Assembly: GCA_015478675.1 (NCBI GenBank)
Contig: JADMIH010000140.1
Coordinates: 1-10,385 of the forward strand
Direction: 5' to 3'
Length of the DNA stretch: 10,385 nucleotides
Origin: Chloroflexota bacterium
GTDB lineage: Bacteria; Chloroflexota; Chloroflexia; QHBQ01; JADMIH01
Part shown: positions 7,629 to 10,385 of the stretch, in pieces
Layout of the letters: the number at the start of each line of letters is the position of its first letter
How positions within the stretch are numbered: the first letter of the stretch is position 1
Made by a program: the position numbers and the translations under genes
Notes under the pieces: generated by a model
Databases searched by the model: none
What the model was told of the DNA's origin: nothing
Seen by the model: only the letters and a program-made list of their open reading frames with translations

Positions 7629-8192
7629 ATGCTATCTGAGGATCAAACCAAGACTATGCAGAGTATGGCAAGGCAAAGCCAGAGCAACCTTGATGAGCTG
7701 AAGCCGCTTTCGGGCAAAGACTTTGAGGTAGATTTGCTCAACAAGATGATAGAGCACCACCAGAGTTCAATTGGCATGGCCAAGCTGGCGCCCGACAGGG
7801 CCAATCACCAGGAGGTCAAGGATACAGCCCAGAAGATGGTAAGCGCACAGGGTAGCGAGATAAAGAAAATGACAGGTTGGCTGCAAGAGTGGTATGACAC
7901 GGCCCCAAAGCAGGGAAGCATGCGCAAGGTGCCCGGCATGAGCATGTCGGAGATGACGGCCATGCTGCAAAGCCTGAAAGGTGATGACTTCGATAAGCAG
8001 TTCCTTACTATGATGACAATGCACCACATGGGCGCGATTAAGATGGCTCAACTGGTGCCGGATCGCGCAACCCATAGTGAGTTGAAGACCCTTGCGCAGA
8101 ACATTATCTCCTCTCAGTCGGCGGAGATAAAGCAATTCGAAGGCTGGTTGAAAAGCTGGTACAACATGGAGATAAAGGACGGCTCTGCCTAG
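7629..8192 (+). CDS. Tandem DUF305 (ferritin-like) protein without signal peptide
   Basis: This 187-aa protein consists of two copies of the DUF305 helical unit. Copy 1 (about 27-90) has MIEHHQSSIGMA with H43/H44, and copy 2 (about 116-179) has MTMHHMGAIKMA with H132/H133. Each is followed by matching APDRANH/VPDRATH blocks and WLQEWY/WLKSWY ends. A Met-rich stretch (about 98-112) joins them. The paired His and Met residues are likely metal ligands; the DUF305 protein CopM of Synechocystis binds copper, so metal binding is a reasonable inference. Many family members are exported, but this one has no signal peptide. GGAGG (7619-7623) sits 5 nt before the ATG, and no alternative in-frame start exists upstream before a TAG. 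It is probably transcribed alone. Confidence 0.88.
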   Translation: MLSEDQTKTMQSMARQSQSNLDELKPLSGKDFEVDLLNKMIEHHQSSIGMAKLAPDRANHQEVKDTAQKMVSAQGSEIKKMTGWLQEWYDTAPKQGSMRKVPGMSMSEMTAMLQSLKGDDFDKQFLTMMTMHHMGAIKMAQLVPDRATHSELKTLAQNIISSQSAEIKQFEGWLKSWYNMEIKDGSA

Positions 8193-8223
8193 CCAGGTGA
8201 GGCTATAAAGTCGTGGATATGGC

Positions 8224-8253
8224 AGATGAGGAGTGGCACACCACTCCTCATCT
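8224..8253 (+). terminator. Perfect 13-bp hairpin after the DUF305 gene
   Basis: AGATGAGGAGTGG (8224-8236) and CCACTCCTCATCT (8241-8253) form a perfect stem with loop CACA, 31 bp past the stop. No T-run follows. A second hairpin, GGCTATA/TATAGCC (8281-8287/8300-8306), lies just downstream. Together they probably form the 3' end of the transcript. Confidence 0.6.
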
Positions 8254-8401
8254 ATTGACTGCTCCGATCAGGAGTGCAGTGGCTATACCATTGCCTTGTT
8301 ATAGCCGCCCTTCATAACACTCATAGCTCCATATACATCCCTGTAAAGCCCCGTCTCCCATGAAGTGAGAGAGAGGTTCGGGGTGCGGGTCCTTCCCCCA
8401 T

Positions 8402-8427
8402 CCCAATCTGAACGCTTACAGATTGGG
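8402..8427. repeat. Hairpin repeat CCCAATCTG...CAGATTGGG
   Basis: A 9-bp perfect stem (8402-8410/8419-8427) with 8-nt loop AACGCTTA. Its core (8405-8424) is the second copy of the repeat seen at 70-89. The block TCTGAACGCTTAC recurs at 8674-8686 with one base difference in register upstream. It borders the larger palindromic repeat cluster. Confidence 0.6.
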
Positions 8428-8446
8428 GGCTACAGGGGCGTCCCTC

Positions 8447-8626
8447 CCCTCACCCCATGCCCCCTCTCCCCTTGTGGGAGAGGGGGTTTGCTCCTGCTGA
8501 GTGCACAGGGGCCTGCCCCTGACGGGGTTACAAGGGTGATTAAAGCCCCCTCTCCCTTGATGGGAGATATACTCCCCAGCAATAAAGCCCCCTCTCCCTT
8601 CATGGGAGAGGGGCATGGGGTGAGGG
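8447..8626. repeat. Composite GC-rich palindromic repeat element (REP/MITE-like)
   Basis: Outer inverted repeats at 8447-8470 and 8604-8626 match over 23 bases apart from one extra C in the left arm. Inside are a hairpin (8460-8470/8476-8486) and two direct 27-bp copies (8541-8567 and 8583-8609) that differ at one base and each contain CTCCC...GGGAG symmetry. A degraded relative may lie at about 8355-8392. No transposase is present. Similar CCCCTCTCCC palindromes are common intergenic repeats in some Chloroflexota and cyanobacteria (general knowledge, not searched). It probably expanded by a non-autonomous mechanism. Confidence 0.75.
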
Positions 8627-8703
8627 TAGGTATGCCCGCACAGTTGCCTCTTGACGATTGCTCCACCCCCAACTCTGAACGCTTACTTGTGAACTCTATT
8701 CTC

Positions 8704-8732
8704 TTGACAGGACCCTTATAATCTACTAATAT
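8704..8732 (+). promoter_or_regulatory. Sigma70-type promoter upstream of the rhodanese gene
   Basis: A perfect -35 TTGACA (8704-8709) is followed after exactly 17 bp by TAATAT (8727-8732), a 4/6 match to the -10 consensus. A perfect TATAAT (8717-8722) also occurs, but its 7-bp spacing makes it unsuitable with this -35. Transcription would start near 8740 and leave a leader of about 180 nt. Confidence 0.6.
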
Positions 8733-8740
8733 AGCTTCGT

Positions 8741-8919
8741 AGACCGGGCGCTCGACCGCCGTGCAACCGGCGGAGAGTGAGAAGCAATCTCACGGGTAAG
8801 CAAGCAGCGATTTAGAGCCGGCGAAAAGAGTAGCTGTACCGGTTGCGCGTCCTCCGCAGCCAGCCGAGCCTGTATATGCAGGCCCACCTTACCGCGCCGC
8901 GTACGTGGGGCTCGTAACT
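8741..8919 (+). ncRNA. Possible structured 5' leader of the rhodanese mRNA
   Basis: The leader can form two mutually exclusive structures. One is a local hairpin, CCGCCG/CGGCGG (8756-8761/8768-8773). The other is a long-range pairing of GTGCAACCGG (8761-8770) with CCGGTTGCGC (8839-8848), with one G-U pair. A second hairpin, GTGAGA/TCTCAC (8777-8782/8788-8793), lies between. I do not recognise a known riboswitch class. The alternative pairings would fit a regulatory leader, but GC-rich DNA can produce such pairs by chance. Confidence 0.25.
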
Positions 8920-9705
8920 ATGAGTGAAACACCCAGAAAAAAGGCTTCAGGGCGCAAGGTTTCCTACGGTGCTGCAAAGCAGCGCCATGACAGCTACGAT
9001 TATGAAGAGAACTCCGACGACGATTACTTGCCTCTGCAAAAGCGTAAACCTCAGAGTAAGAGCGGCGCATATCGTGGTAAAGGGGGTAGTGCGAGAGAAG
9101 GCGCACCTCAGAGTAGAGGGCCGCTGCCCAAACGCGACCTCTCCCCGTACATACTAGGGGCGTTGGTAGGAGCCTTATTGGTTGTTCTTACGGCGCTGAT
9201 ATATCTCCTGGGCATCAACAACACAACTCCTGTGGCCGGTACACAAAGCCTTCCCAGCGACCAACCTGGCAGCCAGCAGCTTCAGTCTCCTGTTGCGGGC
9301 GATCCCCCGCGCATGTCACTGGTTGACTTCAAAGCATTATACGATGATCCGGCTAAGCGCCCGCTTATTATAGATGTGCGCGCCAAAAGCGCATACGACC
9401 TGGGGCACATAAAAGGTGCAATCTCTTTCCCTGAGGCTGATGTGGACGCCAGGGCTAACGAGCTGCCGAAGGACAAGTTGATCGTAGCCTACTGTCAATG
9501 ACTGGACGAGTCGGAAAGCGCCAGTGTGGCGAAGCAACTTCATGATGTATATAACTTCAGTTACGACAACCTGAAGGTCCTATTAGGCGGCTGGAACGCC
9601 TGGAAGCAGGCAAATAGCTCAGATGCAAAGGGCTATCCAATCGAGGTGACAACCAGCAGTTCCCCCTCTACTCCCGCTAACTCTGTGCCAGGTACCGTGC
9701 CTTGA
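8920..9705 (+). CDS. Membrane-anchored rhodanese with in-frame TGA in the active-site loop (selenoprotein candidate or nonsense mutant)
   Basis: Read to the first stop (9499-9501), the product is 193 aa. Read through that TGA it is 261 aa, ending at TGA 9703-9705. Residues 1-73 form a charged cytoplasmic tail, about 76-99 a membrane helix (LGALVGALLVVLTALIYLLG) and about 131-242 an extracytoplasmic rhodanese domain. Rhodanese hallmarks before the TGA are LIIDVRAKSAYDLGHIKGA (149-167) and catalytic-type C192 in VAYCQ. After codon 194 (TGA) the domain continues in the same frame with LDESESASVAKQL, then LLGGWNAWKQA and GYPIE, the usual end of the fold. The truncated form would lack part of the catalytic loop and the last helices and should not fold. 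Family members often read YC-x-C/W-P-x-E here, so the TGA falls at a Cys or Trp position. The ATG at 8920 lacks a strong ribosome binding site (GGGG at 8907-8910); a GTG at 8905 is an alternative. The promoter is at 8704-8732. Confidence 0.75.
9519..9531 (+). other. Weak bacterial SECIS candidate after the in-frame TGA
   Basis: CGCC (9519-9522) and GGCG (9528-9531) form a 4-bp stem with loop AGTGT. A G is the second loop base, 23 nt past the TGA. These values fall in the range described for bacterial SECIS elements, but the stem is minimal and would occur by chance fairly often. A competing pairing, ACTGG/CCAGT (9501-9505/9521-9525), also exists. Confidence 0.2.
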
Positions 9706-9786
9706 TCTCTGACAGCTCTCAGATGCCGAGCACCGATGACCTGGCGCTCCATTATAGGCGCTAACGGTGAAACGCGGTGGTGATAA

Positions 9787-9824
9787 ATGAATAGCCCGAC
9801 GTCTAGAGGCATCGGGCTATTCAT
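9787..9824. terminator. Bidirectional-looking terminator hairpin
   Basis: ATGAATAGCCCGA (9787-9799) and TCGGGCTATTCAT (9812-9824) form a perfect 13-bp stem with a 12-nt loop. It lies between the convergent rhodanese gene and the minus-strand YHS gene and could end both transcripts. The remaining spacers (9706-9786, 9825-9976) show nothing else. Confidence 0.7.
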
Positions 9825-9976
9825 CTTGCGGCGATAGCTCTGCTGACGGTATACGAGCGGAGTATCTCTCACCCTTACACATACATCTTCTCTACGCCTG
9901 ATTTGAAGCTTCAGCGGTTCTGCCAGTATTTCATGCTCGATGGATACACTATCGAGGATGAAACACTGCTCCCGCG

Positions 9977-10177
9977 CTAGCTGCTGGAGCCGCCACCCTG
10001 ACTGGTGGAGCTTCCCTCATTCTGAGCCTTCTGCACGAAGTCGGCGGGGTTATTGTCGAACGCCCGCTTGCAGCCTGCGCTGCAGAAGTAGTACGTGGTC
10101 CCCCCGTTTTCGGAGGTGTACTGCGCGCTTTCGCTATCTATTGTCATGTTGCAAACCGGGTCTATAACTTTTGCCAT
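9977..10177 (-). CDS. Small YHS-domain metal-binding protein
   Basis: This 66-aa cytoplasmic protein is essentially a single YHS domain (about 4-48) with a Ser/Gly-rich tail. Visible hallmarks are DPVCNM with C9 and M11, and YYFCSAGCKRAF with C32 and C36, which are the likely metal ligands. YHS domains occur alone or attached to heavy-metal P-type ATPases and are thought to bind copper or similar metals. AAGGAG (10185-10190 on this strand) lies 7 nt before the ATG, so the start is secure. It lies 80 bp downstream of another minus-strand gene and may share its transcript. No membrane segment or signal peptide is present. Confidence 0.92.
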   Translation of the reverse strand: MAKVIDPVCNMTIDSESAQYTSENGGTTYYFCSAGCKRAFDNNPADFVQKAQNEGSSTSQGGGSSS

Positions 10178-10257
10178 TGTCTTTCTCCTTTGCTTGGTTA
10201 TCTCCGATTAATAAACCAGGGCCGAGCCAGCCGGTGAGCCAACCCTGCGCTGCCCGC

Positions 10258-10385
10258 TTACTTGCTACTCAGTGGGATAAAGCCGCGTGGGCCGCTATCA
10301 GTGGGCTTGCTATCCGCGGTGCCCGCCACTGGATAACCCTCTTCGTCAAGGATCTCCTTGACCTGATCCAGCGGCAGGGTGCTCT
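10258..10385 (-). CDS. 3' end of a probable heavy-metal-associated (HMA) domain protein (partial)
   Basis: Only the last 41 codons are in the window; the gene begins beyond its right edge. The visible end contains LPLDQVKEILDEEGYPV, which resembles the final strand-helix-strand of HMA (CopZ-like) domains, where an acidic helix is followed by GY-x-V. A hydrophilic tail follows and ends in FIPLSSK before the TAA. The metal-binding CxxC would be upstream, outside the window, so the assignment is tentative. Being next to the YHS gene supports a metal-handling role. Confidence 0.6.
   Translation of the reverse strand, partial: STLPLDQVKEILDEEGYPVAGTADSKPTDSGPRGFIPLSSK

Noticed and set aside
8541..8609. 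Two 27-bp direct repeats with a short spacer, considered as a CRISPR remnant
   Set aside because: Only two units, the 15-bp spacer is too short, the repeats belong to a palindromic element, and there are no cas genes.
8365..8721. Open frames on both strands across the GC-rich repeats
   Set aside because: They simply translate the palindromic repeats, run into the promoter, and have no protein-like pattern.
8717..8722. Perfect TATAAT as the -10 partner of TTGACA at 8704
   Set aside because: The spacing is 7 bp, far from the usual 17; TAATAT at 8727 has the correct spacing.
9499..9501. TGA read as Trp by an alternative genetic code
   Set aside because: The regulator, the binding protein, the ATPase and the rhodanese itself all end at TGA, so TGA is a normal stop codon here.
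9940..10167. Plus-strand open frame of 75 codons
   Set aside because: It lies antisense to the well-supported YHS gene and has no domain of its own.

Overview
The window looks like a chromosomal segment of a Gram-positive-like or monoderm bacterium, possibly Chloroflexota. The reasons are a moderately GC-rich sequence, a lipoprotein-anchored sugar-binding protein with a low-complexity Thr/Pro/Ala linker, NarL-type signalling proteins with unusual domain fusions, and intergenic CCCCTCTCCC/GGGAGAGGGG palindromic repeats. The phylum is an inference; no rRNA or other marker gene is present. TGA ends several ordinary genes here, so the standard code applies.

Region 1 (1-2940): the window opens with a perfect 66-bp palindrome. 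A two-gene signalling operon follows. The first gene (222-1802) fuses an N-terminal sugar-type ABC ATPase domain with degenerate catalytic motifs to a NarL/DesK-type histidine kinase. The second (1813-2862) is a response regulator with the rare order receiver - LuxR-type HTH - receiver. A strong hairpin follows.

Region 2 (2941-7160): after about 850 bp without a convincing gene comes a xylose/ribose-type ABC importer operon. It encodes a XylF-like lipoprotein (3787-4974), a half-size single-domain ATPase (5103-5918) and a XylH-like permease (5915-7129). The two-component system probably regulates or senses this importer. Its kinase carries a decayed relative of the importer's own ATPase domain.

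Region 3 (7160-8260): a gene for a tandem DUF305 protein (7629-8192) without a signal peptide, preceded by two adjacent palindromes and followed by a perfect hairpin.

Region 4 (8260-8920): a non-coding stretch with GC-rich palindromic repeats, a good sigma70-type promoter and a structured leader of about 180 nt.

Region 5 (8920-10385): a membrane-anchored rhodanese whose frame is interrupted by one TGA two codons after the predicted catalytic Cys. The rest of the rhodanese domain continues intact in the same frame, so the gene is a selenocysteine candidate, a nonsense mutant or a readthrough gene. A bidirectional-looking hairpin separates it from two minus-strand genes: a small YHS-domain metal-binding protein and the 3' end of a probable heavy-metal-associated (HMA) domain protein. 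DUF305, YHS and HMA together suggest metal (perhaps copper) handling next to sulfur or selenium chemistry.

The most interesting items are the TGA-interrupted rhodanese and the degenerate ABC-domain/histidine-kinase fusion beside a half-ATPase sugar importer.
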